Source: Cacajao melanocephalus
Lineage: Eukaryota; Chordata; Mammalia; Primates; Pitheciidae
DNA: 64,000 nucleotides
NCBI GenBank assembly: GCA_963573385.1
Contig: CAUYLG010065931.1
Span: forward strand, 59,236-123,235
Direction: 5' to 3'
Below the pieces are notes generated by a model that had not been told where the DNA came from, searched no databases, and saw nothing but the letters and a program-made list of their open reading frames with translations. The position numbers and the translations under genes were made by a program. How positions within the stretch are numbered: the stretch's first letter is position 1; each line of letters begins with the position of its first letter. Of the stretch, positions 43,715-58,289 are shown piece after piece.

Positions 43715-43905
43715 GGGTTACACATATACTATCTCATAATCTTCATGACTATCATGCGAAATAGTTGCTATTGTCACTTGTAAATGGGAAAGTAAAAATC
43801 CAAAGGGTTACTTGACTTCTAAGAACCACATAGCTATTAAGCAAGAGTCAAGATTCAAATCCTTGGCTACAGATTGTATTTTACTGCCCTCAGCATTAAC
43901 TGTTA
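43715..43905 (-). repeat. MIR remnant
   Basis: MIR-like order: actatctcataatcttcatgac, cacttgtaaatgggaaagt, aaccacatagctattaagc, gattcaaatccttggctac. Confidence 0.6.
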
Positions 43906-45069
<1,164 letters not shown>

Positions 45070-45298
45070 TATGTTAGAATATTTAATTTCCAAAGTAACT
45101 CTGTATAGTAGTTATAAATCTACTTATATTACAGACAAAGAGACAGAAACTTAGGGACAAAATATTTCACCCAAATTAGACATTGGTCATGTTATGCATA
45201 TTAAGCAATTGACCACCCAACCCCCACTTTGAATTATGCACAGATAATGAAAGGGGAAAATGCAGTTACTGGTTAGTCTTCCATCATAGGTTTTGGCT

Positions 45299-45302
<4 letters not shown>

Positions 45303-45346
<44 letters not shown>
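45303..45346 (+). repeat. (TG)n microsatellite
   Basis: About 21 uninterrupted TG units, the purest tract in the window and so probably length-variable. Confidence 0.95.
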
Positions 45347-45618
45347 TGAATCCTTGATTAATACGTAAGCCAGGTGATGAGAGAAATGACAGTAGAGAAA
45401 ACATCTATCATCAAGTGAGAAAGGAGCTGAGACAAACCAGCAGTCCCTTTTGTTTAGCTTCCAGAACAACTAACTATAATCTATTTCAGATTGTTGAAAA
45501 ACAGATTTATGTTTTGTTTCATTTTATTTGTATCTTTTTAAGAGCCCACTTAGTAAGACAAAAGCCAGACTAGAACTCCAATTCTACACACTAAAAAAAA
45601 AAAAGAGAGATTTAGATT

Positions 45619-45638
45619 GTGTGTGTGTGTGTGTGTAT
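45619..45638 (+). repeat. Short (TG)n microsatellite
   Basis: About 9-10 TG units, 270 bp from the long tract. Confidence 0.9.
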
Positions 45639-47319
45639 ACAAATGTATATGCACAGTTAGGCAAACATGCACACACACTTTTCATAGAGGCACAACTTTG
45701 GTAAACATTTGAGACTGTTGGCACTTCTAAAGGCAGTCAATATTCTGATCACAAAAGATGAAAAGGACAGAATCTTCTCCTAAACATAGTGCTACAGGGA
45801 AGACGGCTAACCCACATCACTACAGAAAAGAGTCTCAATTGCTCTATTAGAAGTATGTTCAGATTGTTGGGGGATGATTAAATCTAATTTGGAAACCTGA
45901 AAAGGCACTACTAAGAAGACATTTAATTGGATCTTGAGGGATGCGAAGGAGTTTGCCAGATGAAGAATAAAGTAAACACCATTTTGGAGAGAAAAAGAAT
46001 CATAGCAATAATTGCCTAGAGGAGATGGATCAGACTGTGAAATGCCATTTATAATACAATGAGTTACAGTCTAGACTGAAGGCAACAGGATTTCCTCAAA
46101 AGTAATTCTTTCTCCACTGTCTCACCCAAGACCTAGCATGATAAGGTCTTGTTTTAGAATGACAGTTTTAGCAATAGAGTAGCGGAAAGGTTATATATTG
46201 GGGATTATGGAGGAAAGGGATCATAGAGTTTTCTAAGAATTCGAATTTACTACTCTTTGCTTCATGTTTTCCTAACACAACTCAAGTCTGCATCGTGACA
46301 GTGGCAGAAAAATTGCAACAGCAACTTGTAAGGGCTGAAACAAATCAAATCCTTGTGCCACACAAAACTTGAGCCAGATATCTACTTTTATTCTCTCTAT
46401 ATTTTTAACATCAAAACTTGATGCTGTTTTGTTGTAATTGCAGTTAAGCATGCTAGAGTTTGAACATACTAGGACATTTACCCTTACCATAATCATTTAG
46501 CCTTGGTTATGGTGGAATTTCAGGGTAGGAATAGTCCCAGTGCTTCAGTATTTAAATTCTTTCTGTAGTATCCCTGACAAGTGCATTGTGCTGGATGAGA
46601 TAGAAGGAGGGCTCCTATTTATTTCCCCAGGAAGCTCATTCATTCACAGAACTCCAAGTGTTAGAAGTCGCTGTCTCACATTGAATCAGTATTTTTCAAC
46701 ATATAGTTTCTGGTTCTACATCTTGGAGACAAACAGTTCAGAGGAATTTCAAACTCTCGCTTAATAGCATCTGGGGTACTGTTGTTCTTGACTCTCTTTT
46801 CTTTCCACATGTTCTTCCCCTCCAGGGTTATGCACACTTACGGTCCTGCATCCCACACCAGATTGATGATGACTACCAATCCACATCTAGCCAGGCTCTC
46901 TTTCTGATCTCCAACATACTATATCCAATTCTCCTCGTAATCTTCCACTTGAATGTCTCCTGCATAAAGTTCCCAGTGTTCAAAAGTGGGCCATTCTTTC
47001 CCTTTCATCAATGTGTTCTTGTACCTCTTTGCCTTACCTCACTGGATGGGCATCCAAACTACACCCAGTCATCTACTTAGTGACCTGATCTACAAATCTG
47101 GCACATATCACCGATACTTGCTCTTTCAACTTTAATGTGTATAAAAATTTGGGTGTGAATACTTCTAAAAATGTTAATTATGACTTAGTTGATTTCATTT
47201 CTAATGACCTTCCAGATGATGTTGATGTGCCTGGTCCTCAGACCATACTTTGAGTAGCAAGGTCCTAGACATACCCTTGTCTTTTAGTTGTACATAGATC
47301 TTAGTAGCTGGTGAAGAAA
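45639..47319. other. Intergenic sequence
   Basis: No gene or clear repeat recognised. Confidence 0.45.
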
Positions 47320-47520
47320 TCACAGGCTTTGAAATTAGACAGCTCTGAGTTTAAATTATGAATCTGATCAATAATAGTAATGTGTCAATGAACAAACCAT
47401 TTAACCTCTGTGCTGCGAACTTTCACTTAAAATGAGGATGACCTGTCTCATAGGATTCTTAAATTACGTGAAGTAGGTAAAATGCATAGCTCAGCATTTG
47501 TCATGCTGTCGAGACTCAAA
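47320..47520 (+). repeat. MIR element
   Basis: Good MIR order: caggctttgaaattagacagctctgagtttaaat, accatttaacctctg, aaaatgaggatgacctg, tctcataggattcttaaat, agctcagcatttgtcatg. Confidence 0.75.
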
Positions 47521-47996
47521 AATGCAAATTTCCTGTGCTTTTCAAACCTGTAGCTTAATAAAAATAAATAGGTATTTATTAGGTGCTGAGATTCCCTTAA
47601 GGGAAAGAGCCTTAGTCTTTATTATAATTAACTCCAGGCTGTACTGAATTGCAGTTTCAGTGACCTAATAAAAGGAACTTAGACCAGGTAACATTCTGTG
47701 ATCCGAGACACAAGTTGAGCTGCCCACAAGAGAAGTAGTTTCCCTCTGAGACGGAGCACTGTGACCCCATTCTTGGAGCAACTCTGTGTGTGCCCTTAAA
47801 AGCTAATGGCCATTATGTTAAATCCAAGGGTTTCTGTGGCCACTGTCCTAATTAGAAAGGAAAGATCATCATGTGGAACCTCTGATGATCTCTCCATGAC
47901 TCCCATAGAAGCATACGGTGCTCTGGTGGCTGAACTGTGAAGAAGGCCAATCAGAAGAGAAGAAACTGAAGCTAGCTTAAAGATTGAGTGAGGATC
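47521..47996. other. Intergenic sequence
   Basis: Nothing recognised. Confidence 0.4.
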
Positions 47997-48004
47997 AAAA
48001 TCTA

Positions 48005-48118
<114 letters not shown>

Positions 48119-48349
48119 AAAATCTAAGCCTTCATAAGCAGCATAGATGAGTGTTTACAACCGTGAAATTAACAGTCCATTGAAATAACTGAAAAAGTAA
48201 CAGATTTCAACATATAGCTAAAAGGAGGTAGCACATAGGAACCACATATAACACAATATTAGCAGATAAGAGAAAGTTTTCTGAAGGAAGGGATGGTATG
48301 TCATGTAGCAGTATTTCATTTAAAATGTGTTTAAAATGTGTTTATTTTA

Positions 48350-49350
48350 ATATACAGATATCATCAACTTATTATTATATCCATTGAAAAGCATTCCATG
48401 ATAAAGATATATCGTTGTTTATTCAATGTTGTAATTGGATTTTTGTAAAAATTTCAAAATTTTTTGATTATAAGCAATGCTGCCCTAAACGATTTTGCAC
48501 TCTTCCATGTGGATCTGTACAAGTGTTTCTTTAGGAGTATACAGTAGATTGGAAAGAACTAAACTGTGAATTTCATTTTTAATTAACAATACACTGAAAT
48601 CTAAAATTTGGATCTGAGTGTTATTTTTACCATACTATCTCTTTATATTATAAATACTTTTTAAATATTTGATAATCTAATGAATAAATATATCTCTTTT
48701 TATTTTCTTTTATACATTTTTTGTTGATATCCTTTGCCTATTTTCTGCAAGATTGTTTGGGTTCAAGATATTATTTTCTTGTCCATTATACATGTTGACT
48801 GGTTCTATCAAAGCTTTTTCTATTAAAGTTTTTGTTTTTCAGAAAAGGAACTTTTGATATTATTGATCAATTCTACTTTTTATTTTCTATTTTGTTATTT
48901 TTTACTAACATTTTATCCCTAATTCCCTGCATCTAATATTCGTGGTTCATTTTGTTGCTGTTTTTCTATCTAATTGAGCTAAGAAATAGAGTTACTTCAC
49001 TTTTCATATTTTTTTCTAATGAATATGTCATTTTGGTTGTTTCTATATAGCATAGTTATATCAATTTAAACCAGTTTTAATTCTTATTTGATTTCAAATT
49101 TAACTTAATTATTTACAATGATTTAAAAATTTTCTAGGACCATAGATGTTTTGGCTCTTTTTCACTTACTATTTAATGAACAACATTTTGACATTTTCTT
49201 CAGTAAATTGTATTATATTTACTTGGAAACTATCAGGCCTAATGCATGGTCAATTCTTTTCAATAAGTCAAGTTTTTTAAAAAGTGTATTCTTTGTACAA
49301 TAAAAAGATCAATATTTATTGAATCAAGTATATCTACTGTATCATTCAAA
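48350..49350 (-). repeat. Decayed LINE-1 material (antisense)
   Basis: Wording such as gattataagcaatgctgcc, tgtacaagtgtttctttagg and atcctttgcctattttctgc resembles the reverse complement of old L1 3' sequence. Boundaries approximate. Confidence 0.55.
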
Positions 49351-49379
49351 TCCCTTTTTTTTGTTTTAAGAAAGCATGC

Positions 49380-49600
49380 TTAAAGTTGCCATTTATTTTA
49401 TTTTTTTACTTGTATAGATTTAGGGGTACAAGTGCAGTTTTGTTACATGGATATACTGCATCATGGTGAAGTCTGGGCTTTTAGTGTTTCCATCACTCAA
49501 ATAGTGTATATTGTACCCATTAAGTAATTTCTTATCCTTCACTCACATTTGGAGTTTACAATGCCCATTATTTCACTCTCTTCGAACTGTGCTTTTTGTC
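49380..49600 (-). repeat. LINE-1 3'-UTR piece, reverse orientation
   Basis: Reverse complement of an L1 3' end: gatttaggggtacaagtgcagttttgttacatggatatactgcatcatgg. Confidence 0.7.
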
Positions 49601-49765
49601 TTTTTATTTGCCTTGTAATTTTTTGGAAAGTCTGTTATGATGTATTATGTAAAAGGAGCTAAGCAGGCCTTTATGCAAGGTTTCATGTGTATTAATCTTG
49701 GACTTAGTCCATGTTTACTATTTTCTGTAGCTGTAGGTGTCATTGGCTCAAATTTCATCTTGTGA

Positions 49766-50098
<333 letters not shown>

Positions 50099-50968
50099 TA
50101 GGCTCCTCTCTAGATTTGTTAAGTCAGAATCTGCAATTTAATAAAACCCCTAGGTAATTCCTATGTATATTACATTTTAAGAAGCTGGGTTCAAAAGCAC
50201 TTGCAAGTTTCACAAATCATTTCCTGGGAATCAAAGGGCAAAACTGCCTCCACAGGAAAGATGTTATACATCTCTGGTGTCTCTACTACTCAACTTCCTA
50301 CCTTACTCCCCCGTATTGATAGAAGGGAGGTGTTAAGAACTTTATATCCCTCCTGCACCTTCATTTCTTCCTCATAGCCTATTTCTAGCATCAGAAGCAT
50401 TTTATACCTTATTTTTCTGTCAAACGGTAATGTTATTAAGGCTTGTTATCCTTTTCCCCTGCTCAATCCACTCTTTTGTGTGGCAAATATATGTGTGGTT
50501 GGGATATAAGGACGAGTGTTATAACAGCTTAAGGAAAACAGGGCCGAGGTTTGATGATTATTTTGCTCTTCTTTTCATGGTCTTAGATTGGTCTCTCTAG
50601 CTTATGATTTCTACCATTTTCTAGGCAGGGCAAAGAAGGTGGGGAATAGAGGATTAGGTGGTGGCTGGGTGAGAAAAACATAGCCTTTCTCATAAACTCC
50701 CAAGACCTTTCCTTGTGTCTCATTGCCCAGAACCATGACACATGGCCAACTCTGCCTAAAAGGTGCGTTATTGAAAGGTCTAGTTTTAGTTTTGGCTTTC
50801 TAGGAAATATAGTATTAAATGGACGCAGTGGCTAATTTTGTGTGTCAACTTGATTGGGGTAAGTAATCCCTAGGTAGCTGGTAAAACATCATTTCCAGGT
50901 GTGTTTGAGGGTGTCTCTGAAAGAGATTAGCATTTGAATCAGTAGACTGAGTAAAGAAGATAACTCTT

Positions 50969-51138
50969 GGCCAGGCATAATGACTCACTCCTGTAACCCC
51001 AGGATTTTGGGAAGCTGAGGCAGGAGAATTGCTTGTGGCCAGTTTTTCAAGGTTATAGTGAGCTGTGATGGTTCCACTGCATTCCAGCCTGAGTGACAGA
51101 ATGTGATCCTGTATCAGAAAAAGAAGAAAAAAAATTAA
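50969..51138 (+). repeat. Alu fragment inserted in the LTR-like repeat
   Basis: A shortened forward Alu (ggccaggcataatgactcac to an A-rich end). The surrounding repeat resumes at atcactctcaccaatgtgtg. Confidence 0.85.
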
Positions 51139-51402
51139 AGAAAAAGATCACTCTCACCAATGTGTGTGAGGACCATCAATCCATTAAAGGCCAGAATTTA
51201 AAAAAAGATGGAGAAAAGGCAAATTGACTACCGTCTCTGTTTGAGCTGAGACTCCATCTTCTCCTGTCCTTGAACATTGGCACTTCTGGCTTGCAGGCTT
51301 TCAAACTCAGACTGGGACGTACACCATCTGTCCCCTGATTCTTAGGACTTTGCACTCAGACAGAATTCTAATTATACCACTGGCCTTCCTGGTTGGTTTT
51401 TT

Positions 51403-51412
51403 CTCTCTCTTT

Positions 51413-51463
<51 letters not shown>

Positions 51464-51485
51464 TGTTTATTCTCTCTCTCTCTTT
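51403..51485 (+). repeat. Compound (CT)n(GT)n(CT)n microsatellite
   Basis: A TCTC run, then about 16 TG units, then another TCTC run. Confidence 0.95.
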
Positions 51486-51699
51486 CTCTACATGTATTCA
51501 TTTTTTTCTGTCTTCCCATATATATATTTATTCTATTTCTCTGGAGAACCATGACTAATACAACGGTTCAGCAGAGATATTTAGAATGTGCTTTGAGTAA
51601 AGCAAACTTATGGAATCTGCCACAGTTATTACATGCCCTTTTCAAGAATGATAAAATTAAATTAATAGAATTGGTGGCTTTCCTAAATTTCTAGGAAAT

Positions 51700-51780
51700 T
51701 TAGACACAGATACAGATATATAGGTATAAATAGAGATAGATAGGTTGATTGATTCATTGTTTGATAGATAGATATACCGA
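51700..51780. repeat. Imperfect (GATA)-like low-complexity stretch
   Basis: Interrupted gatagata/ataga units directly downstream of the LTR-like repeat. Confidence 0.7.
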
Positions 51781-53788
51781 TTGGTACTGTTTTTCTAAAG
51801 AACCCTAACTACTAGAGTAATCAAGTCTCTGTTTTGGAATCAGAAATTGAATTCAAACTCAACATACTGCAACGTCATAGCTGCCTCTGATTTTCTTAGA
51901 TGCTGATAATGAAAACCACCTGTGAATGTTAGGTAATGAAAACAAAAATAAAATAAAATAAAAACCTTACCAGATATAAAACCTTACAAAAAGGAAACCT
52001 TGCTTTCCTTTTTCACTGTCAATTCTAATTCAAACTCTTGTGAATAACTCTTTTTAAGAAGAATGTTTATTTCTATTACCCCTTCTTTCTCTGCTCTACC
52101 TGCTCACCAGCCTTCTGTGTGCTGAAATACAGAGGATCAGATTAGAGAGCTCTTAGAAGCTATAATGAGCTGGGGAAATGCTGAATGACCTCAGATAAAG
52201 ACAAGGCTGATGAAGCCACCAGCAGAGCTGTGCCATGGTCATATGATCTTGTATTAACAAGAGTGAGGAATGGATTTTCTGTGATGCTATTAATACATGA
52301 AAATCAACTGCGCATGGGAATAAATGGCAGGGTGCTATCCTCACAAAATAAATAACTCTTCGGAAGCTCATAACTTTATTTCATGTTATGGTGGGGCAGA
52401 GTGAAGAGGGTATGTGTGTGTGTGTGTGTGCATGTATGTGTGTGTTTTAGATATAGAGCAGAAGACAGCTCACTGTCTCCACAAATATGAAGAACTAAGC
52501 TGTATTAAAGTGTCGAAGACAAAAGATAAGCTTGTTTCTAAAAATGTCTGTCACACTTGTTTTTCTGTGAGGCAGGAATTTCCAGTACATTCTTGTCTTT
52601 GGCTCACTTGTCACCTAGCAAGGTCTATTGAAGAAAGTAAAGGTGACTTAATAGTGACCTCAAGTTCTTGACAGCTTGTCAAACAGAGAATGGTGGCCAG
52701 CTGCCATCTATCATCATATTAGGCACACATACTTTATTTCTCTCACAAGAGACAAGGAAAAATGGAGAAGTTTAAAATACTTTCTTCTTATATGCAGAGA
52801 CAATTCTATTTTACAATTCATTCAACCCCCAAAAATACTAATGGTATTTATCATGGAATTTCCCATAATGTCATACTAGACACTAGTCTCATGAGATGCA
52901 TTATACAAAAAGATGACATGAGTAAAAGACATGTCACATGTCATATTCTTCTTTAGAAAATTCATGGAGTATATTATACATCAATGTGCAAAAGGCTCTG
53001 TGCAATGCTGCCGTGAAGAAAACTCACTTAATTTTGTTTAACTCAGTAATTCTCAAACTTATTTGATATTGGATTTCATTTTTACAATTAACACATTTAA
53101 ATTCAGTAGTAAACAAGCTCTACTAGACATCCTGCATACATGTACTCAGGGAGGAAGGAAATCTGGTTTGTGACAGGTCTGAAACTGTGGGTGAGGAAGG
53201 GAAGTTAGCATAGCCCCATTCCAGTCTCGGAATTGCTATAGTAAAAGCTACCTTATTTTTTCCTCCTGGAAAATTTGAAGTTGCCAGACTTAGAGAACAA
53301 ATCTACATTAATTAGATTTATAGAGAGAAGAATAAACCAGATTTAAAGGTACAGATTTTCAATAGAATATTTTCATTTTAGTTATCAAAACCGTATGTTC
53401 TCAACCAAAGGCATTTTTTCCTCATTATTAGTGATGGCACTAGGAGGCTGAATATTGCTGAATGAACATGAAATCAAAGTACCGTTTCAGGGAAGTATAA
53501 GAGGTATTTCTCCGAGGCCACTTTCAGGTCTTCTGAATAGGAACTGCATTTACAATGTATGGCACCATTTTGACAATTGGGGTAAAATTGCTCACCATGC
53601 AGTGTCTTTTTATTGGTTTATTTATGACATGTAGTTTAATAAAACATCAAGGATAAAAGCAAAGTTTTCAATATTGACTCCTACCCATTTACTTATTTCC
53701 CTCCTCAGAAACATCCACTAACGTGAAGTTCACGTTTTAGCAGATATTTTAACCTATGGCATAGCTTGTGAGTGTTTTGAGACTTGAT
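51781..53788. other. Intergenic sequence with a (TG)n run at 52410-52444
   Basis: No gene recognised. A (TG)n microsatellite with GCATGTATG interruptions is the only clear repeat. Confidence 0.45.
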
Positions 53789-54075
53789 TACTCTATTAAT
53801 TAGGGTCCTTTAGAGAAACAGTACCAATAGGTGATATCTATCTATTTATCAATCAATGGATCAGGCTATCTATCTCTATTTATATCTCTATATCTGTATC
53901 TATGTCTATATACAGAGAGATTAATTTTAAGAAATTGGCTTGTGATACTGGAGGCTGGGAAGTCAAAGATTTGCAGGGTGGGCTGGTAGGCTGGAGACCT
54001 AGTGAAGAGTTGATGTTTCGTTCAAGGCTGATGGAAGTCTACCAGCAGAATTCCTGTTAGCTCGGGGGAGGTCAG
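53789..54075 (-). repeat. Partial LTR-like repeat, inverted copy of the 43006/50825 family
   Basis: Begins ctattaattagggtcctttagagaaacag, the reverse complement of that family's 3' end. A TCTATC/TATATC-rich tract follows, then gaggctgggaagtc and taggctggagacctagtgaag. Confidence 0.7.
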
Positions 54076-54379
54076 TCTTTTTTCTGTTACTACTTTCAAC
54101 TGATCGGATACAACAAATCTAATCCAATTAGAAAAAAATGCTTTACTAAAAAAGTCTACTGATTTAAATGTGAATCTTATTTGAAAAATATCTTCCTAGA
54201 AATGTCTAGAATAACCTTTGACCAAATAGCTGCCTGAGTACTATAACCTAGAAAAACTGACGCATAAAATAAACCATCTCATATACCGTATATTTTTATG
54301 CTATATTTGGGAAGAGTTAAGAATATATGCATAGCTTTCTGTATTTCTGTTTACAAATTTCAAGGACATTATTTTTTAT

Positions 54380-55120
54380 GCAACCTGCACTTCTAGCTCA
54401 ACATTAGATTTTTAACCTCTTTCCATAGTGCTGTATATAAATCAAGTCCACTGACTTTAAATGCTGTATCTTATTTCAACATATGAATATGCAGGTTTGC
54501 TATTTTATTGATGGTCATTTAATTGCCATTGATTTTTTGTTACCCTCCTATAACGAAGATCCTTATCATTTTGGCTGTTGTTCATCTGTGAGAATTTCTC
54601 TAGAATACGCACAAAAGGTAGGATTGAAGGGTCACTATGAAGACACACTGAAGTTTTAAACTTTACTAGATACTGTCCAAATATTCTCCACAGTGTTTTT
54701 ACCAGTGTAAGTGTTTACAAGTTGGAGGGAAGATTTCCTATGTGCTTACAATCCTAGCCAATATTAGGTACACTAGACTTTTTATTTTCTACTCTGAGAA
54801 TGATTAAAAGAAAAAGTAACTTTAAAAAGTTGATTTTCTTCTCAAGTGTAGTTGAATTTCATGTTGTTTGGTAATTTGGTTGATTCTTTTGTGAGTCGCT
54901 TTTCATATCATATGCAGCTTCTCCAAGTGATACAAAAATCGATATAATATTAGTCTTTTTAGATTTAAATTGAAAAGTTCTTTATATATTTTAATAACTG
55001 ATATATATACACACATATATATTGCAAATACCTTCTTCAAATATATTTCTTATCTTTTTATTTTGCCTTTGGTATATGGAAGTTTTTGTTTTGTCAATTT
55101 TTCTCTCATTGTCATGTGTG
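54380..55120 (-). repeat. Decayed LINE-1 material (antisense)
   Basis: Resembles reverse-strand old L1: gctgttgttcatctgtgagaatttctctag, aggattgaagggtcac, ccaaatattctccacagtg, then aataccttcttcaaatat. Boundaries approximate. Confidence 0.55.
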
Positions 55121-55614
55121 TATGTGTGTGTCTTTTCCACCTGTAAAACACAAAAATAAATATTCTCTTACACATTTTTCTAAGAGTTTCAAAAGTTATT
55201 TTTATTTGATATTGTCATGGAAAATCCAGATATTTCATTGTATTTTGGAGTTATTCTTTTGGAATTTACTTACAAAATGATGTCTATAAGGAGAAATTTT
55301 ATTAGTTACATTTCTAATTTTAAAAGAATACACAATATTTTTTATATTGGTTGAGATATTTTTGACAAGATAAGTGAGTATATAATTAGCAGACTCAATG
55401 TCACAAAATGTGTGAGAGTGTCAGCTTCCATGGAAACAGTTGACAGCTCTGTAAGGACAAACACATTTTTCCAAAACATTCTGACACACAATTTTTATAT
55501 TAAATATTAATAATTACAAAATTAGAAGGAAACAGTTCTTGGCATTTTTAAAAAAACTTTATGATGTTAGGAGAGTTATTCGCCTCTTTTAATAAACAGG
55601 CTTAGGCATGTGAA
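55121..55614. other. AT-rich intergenic sequence
   Basis: Nothing recognised. Confidence 0.4.
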
Positions 55615-56028
55615 CGCTGACTATCTGATCCAGGTCTCAGTTAATTTAGAAAGTTTATTTTGCCAAGGATGAGGGCATGTGCATGTGACGCAGCCTCAGG
55701 AGGTCCTGATGACATGTGCCCAAGGTGGTCAGAGCCCAGTTTTGTTTTATACATTTTAGGGAGACATAAGACATTAATCTAAAAAGGCAGACAACTCAAA
55801 GTGGGGAGGGGGCTCCCAGGTTATAGGTAGATGAGAGACAAATGGTTGTATTCTTTTGAGTTTCTGATTAGCCTCTCCAAAGGAGGCGATCAGATATGTA
55901 TTTATTTCAGTGAGCAGAGGGGTAACTTAGAATGCAATAGGAAGCAGTTTGCCCTAAGCAATTCGCAGCTTGACTTTTCCCTTTAGATTGGTGATTTTGG
56001 GGCCTCCAAATTTATTTTCCTTTCACAG
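55615..56028 (-). repeat. Solitary LTR, ERV-like, reverse orientation
   Basis: Runs from gatccaggtctcagttaatttag to ggcctccaaatttattttcctttcaca. Read in reverse it starts TGTGAAAGG and has a TATA-like box (atgtataaaacaaaac) and an AATAAA-type signal, as in an LTR. The TATA-to-R part matches 30520-30700. No viral coding sequence. Confidence 0.8.
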
Positions 56029-56121
56029 GCAGAAGCTAAACTTTATGATAACAAAAACCAGTATATTTTATGGTAACTAATATATGTATATAATCACTCA
56101 TCTTTTTTCTATTTCTCTTTT

Positions 56122-56242
56122 CATTTTTATTTTATGTAGAGATGGGGTTTTACTTTGTTTCCCAGGCTTGTCTCAAACTCCTGGTCTCCAGTGATCCTCC
56201 CACAGTGCTGGGATGACAGGCATGAACCACCGCCCCTGGCCT
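56122..56242 (-). repeat. Alu/FLAM fragment
   Basis: A short reverse piece: gtagagatggggttttactttg to catgaaccaccgcccctggcc. Confidence 0.85.
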
Positions 56243-56759
56243 AGTCTTTCTTATTTACTCAAGCAAAGACTAATGGCCAATCCAGGGCTTTATATTTGCT
56301 AAATTTGTATAGACTCTCAAATTTCCTGAAAACAAATTCTGTGCTCTCTGGTTAACTAAGGTTTAATTAGTACTAAATTTAAAATACTGAAGTTTCTATT
56401 TTTCATGTCTTTATTTCATTTGAATTTTTTTACCTATGATATAAAATGGCAGACATCTTAACTTATGAAACAAAATAGGGGCTCATTTGATTTTAATCAC
56501 CATCATTATTTGTGACATAAATATCTAAAGCCAGTTGTCTGAATACAACTCGGACACCAAAATTAAAAAAAAAGAAAAAAATCTTCCATTTCCCCAAAAA
56601 TTTAAATGTCTATTTTTATACTGTTAAAGAAAAAATATCCTAATTTTTATCAAAAATAGTGAGATGAGTTTTACACCACACTATCACACTAGGAGAGAAG
56701 CTATTTCAGTAGGGTAGAAAGAATAAACTCAACTCCAAATGTTATATGTAAATTTTTGG
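56243..56759. other. AT-rich intergenic sequence
   Basis: No gene or clear repeat recognised. Confidence 0.4.
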
Positions 56760-57470
56760 CGCCTCAAAAGAAGTAGCACTGGAATATAAATTTTCTCACA
56801 GATGGAGCAATGGCGAGCACACACCTGGACAAGGAGGGGGAAGGGGTTCTTATTCCTGATGCAGCATTGTTCCCCTACTGGCGAGGGTTGGACAGCACAG
56901 TCTAAACTAATTCTGACTGGCTATTTTAAAGAGACGAGGGGTATGAGCCAGAGTGGCGAGGTGGGTAGTTTGGTGGGAAGGACAGTTACAGAGCAGGTCA
57001 GAGCAGGTGACCAGGGGTGACTCAGGTAAAGCAGGTGACTAGAGGTGACTCAGGTCAAAGCAGGTGACCAGGGGAATGGATGTGAACTACTGATTAGAAC
57101 TGGTGGGAAAGTTGTTTACTGAAACTGGAGGCCAGGGGGCACAGAGAACCAGGAAGTTAAACTTTAAAATGGAGAATTAAAGAATAAGAAAGCTGAACAT
57201 ACTGACATACTGATTCTTTGAAGACAAACTTGGAGTTCACGATATCTAACACAAATGTAAGAAGGATCAATCGAGATTTATAGCTAGTGGGCAGGGTGAC
57301 GAAGAAAAACTTGATTAGATATCAAGGATGATATCTAATTCTTAATAAACTAGAATAGTAATATTCCTTGCTAAAATTAGTCTCAGCTGGCCAAGAATGA
57401 AGTTGAAAAAGGAAGGGGACTCAGAAGGACCTCACTGAAGTTTGGCCAAGAAGAGAGGCTTTGCCACCAT
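56760..57470. repeat. Probable LTR-like repeat with an internal minisatellite
   Basis: A GC-richer block stands out from the AT-rich flanks. Its central 29 bp tandem repeat (57001-57074) and overall look are those of an ERV LTR, but the family is not determined and no ends were found. Confidence 0.4.
57001..57074 (+). repeat. 29 bp minisatellite, about 2.5 units
   Basis: Units start AGCAGGTGACCAGGGGTGAC, continue CTCAGGTAA, and begin at about 57001, 57030 and 57059 (last partial). A half unit precedes at 56991. Confidence 0.9.
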
Positions 57471-57499
57471 CACCCAATTTCCACATATATGTGCCCATT

Positions 57500-57960
57500 T
57501 CTAAGACTATTTTTTTGCATCCATCAAGTTTTTCATTTGCTATGGTAATGCCCCACTGTCTCAATTACCATAATAATATTTAGCAAAGAAGATCCTTTTT
57601 TTCTTCTTAGATTATCTATTTTTGCTTCTTATTAATATAAATTAACTTTAGAATCAGCTTGTCTATTTCTACAGAAATACCATTGAAAGGTTTATTAGAA
57701 TCCTATTGGTTTTAGAGATTAGTTTGGGAAGAATTGGATTTTTAAGGATATTGAATCTTTCTATCCATGAAAATAGTAAACCTGTCTACTTCTTTAGTTA
57801 TTCTTTTCTAATTTTAGGACATTTTATAACACTTATGCATTTATTCCTTTGTGTCTTAGAGTGTGTTGCAATTGCAAATGGTATGTTTTCCTCTATTACA
57901 CTTTCTACTTGGTATTTGATATTACACTGTTGATACATTCCTCCTTTTCCTTAAACATTT
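57500..57960 (-). repeat. Decayed LINE-1 ORF2 region (antisense)
   Basis: gtttgggaagaattggatttttaagg, attgaatctttctatccatg and tttagttattcttttctaa correspond to the reverse strand of L1 ORF2. Confidence 0.65.
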
Positions 57961-58289
57961 AAATGTATGCTTTCTTAAAAAAAGACATTTTCTTTTATAC
58001 CACAGTGTAATTTAAAGTTTAGAAAATCCATATTGATGAGTTAAATTATTGGTTCCTATTGACCTTACTCAAATGTTGTCAATTGCATTAAGAATGGGTT
58101 CCACACTCAAAGCTGCAGGAAGAAAAGCATTAAGCAACTTTTTCTTTCCAGGTTCTAGTGCCACTTCAAGATTATACATTGCATTTAGTTGTCATGTTCC
58201 TTTAGACTCATGTAATCTAGAGTAGTTCCTTAGTTTTCCTTAATTTTCATGAGCTTGACATTTAAAAAATTAATTTAAAATATGTAACT

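Larger units (their letters stand above)
50825..51561 (+). repeat. LTR-like repeat (same family as 43006), interrupted by an Alu piece
   Basis: Starts ggctaattttgtgtgtcaacttgattgggg and ends ctctggagaaccatgactaatac. An Alu fragment interrupts it at 50969-51138, and a compound (CT)n(TG)n tract lies near its 3' end. Confidence 0.75.

Noticed and set aside
51403..51485. CRISPR-like or functional repeat array
   Set aside because: Simple dinucleotide microsatellite with no spacers; nothing in the window resembles a prokaryotic system.
53789..54075. New gene fragment near a repeated TCTATC tract
   Set aside because: It matches the reverse complement of the LTR-like family found twice upstream.
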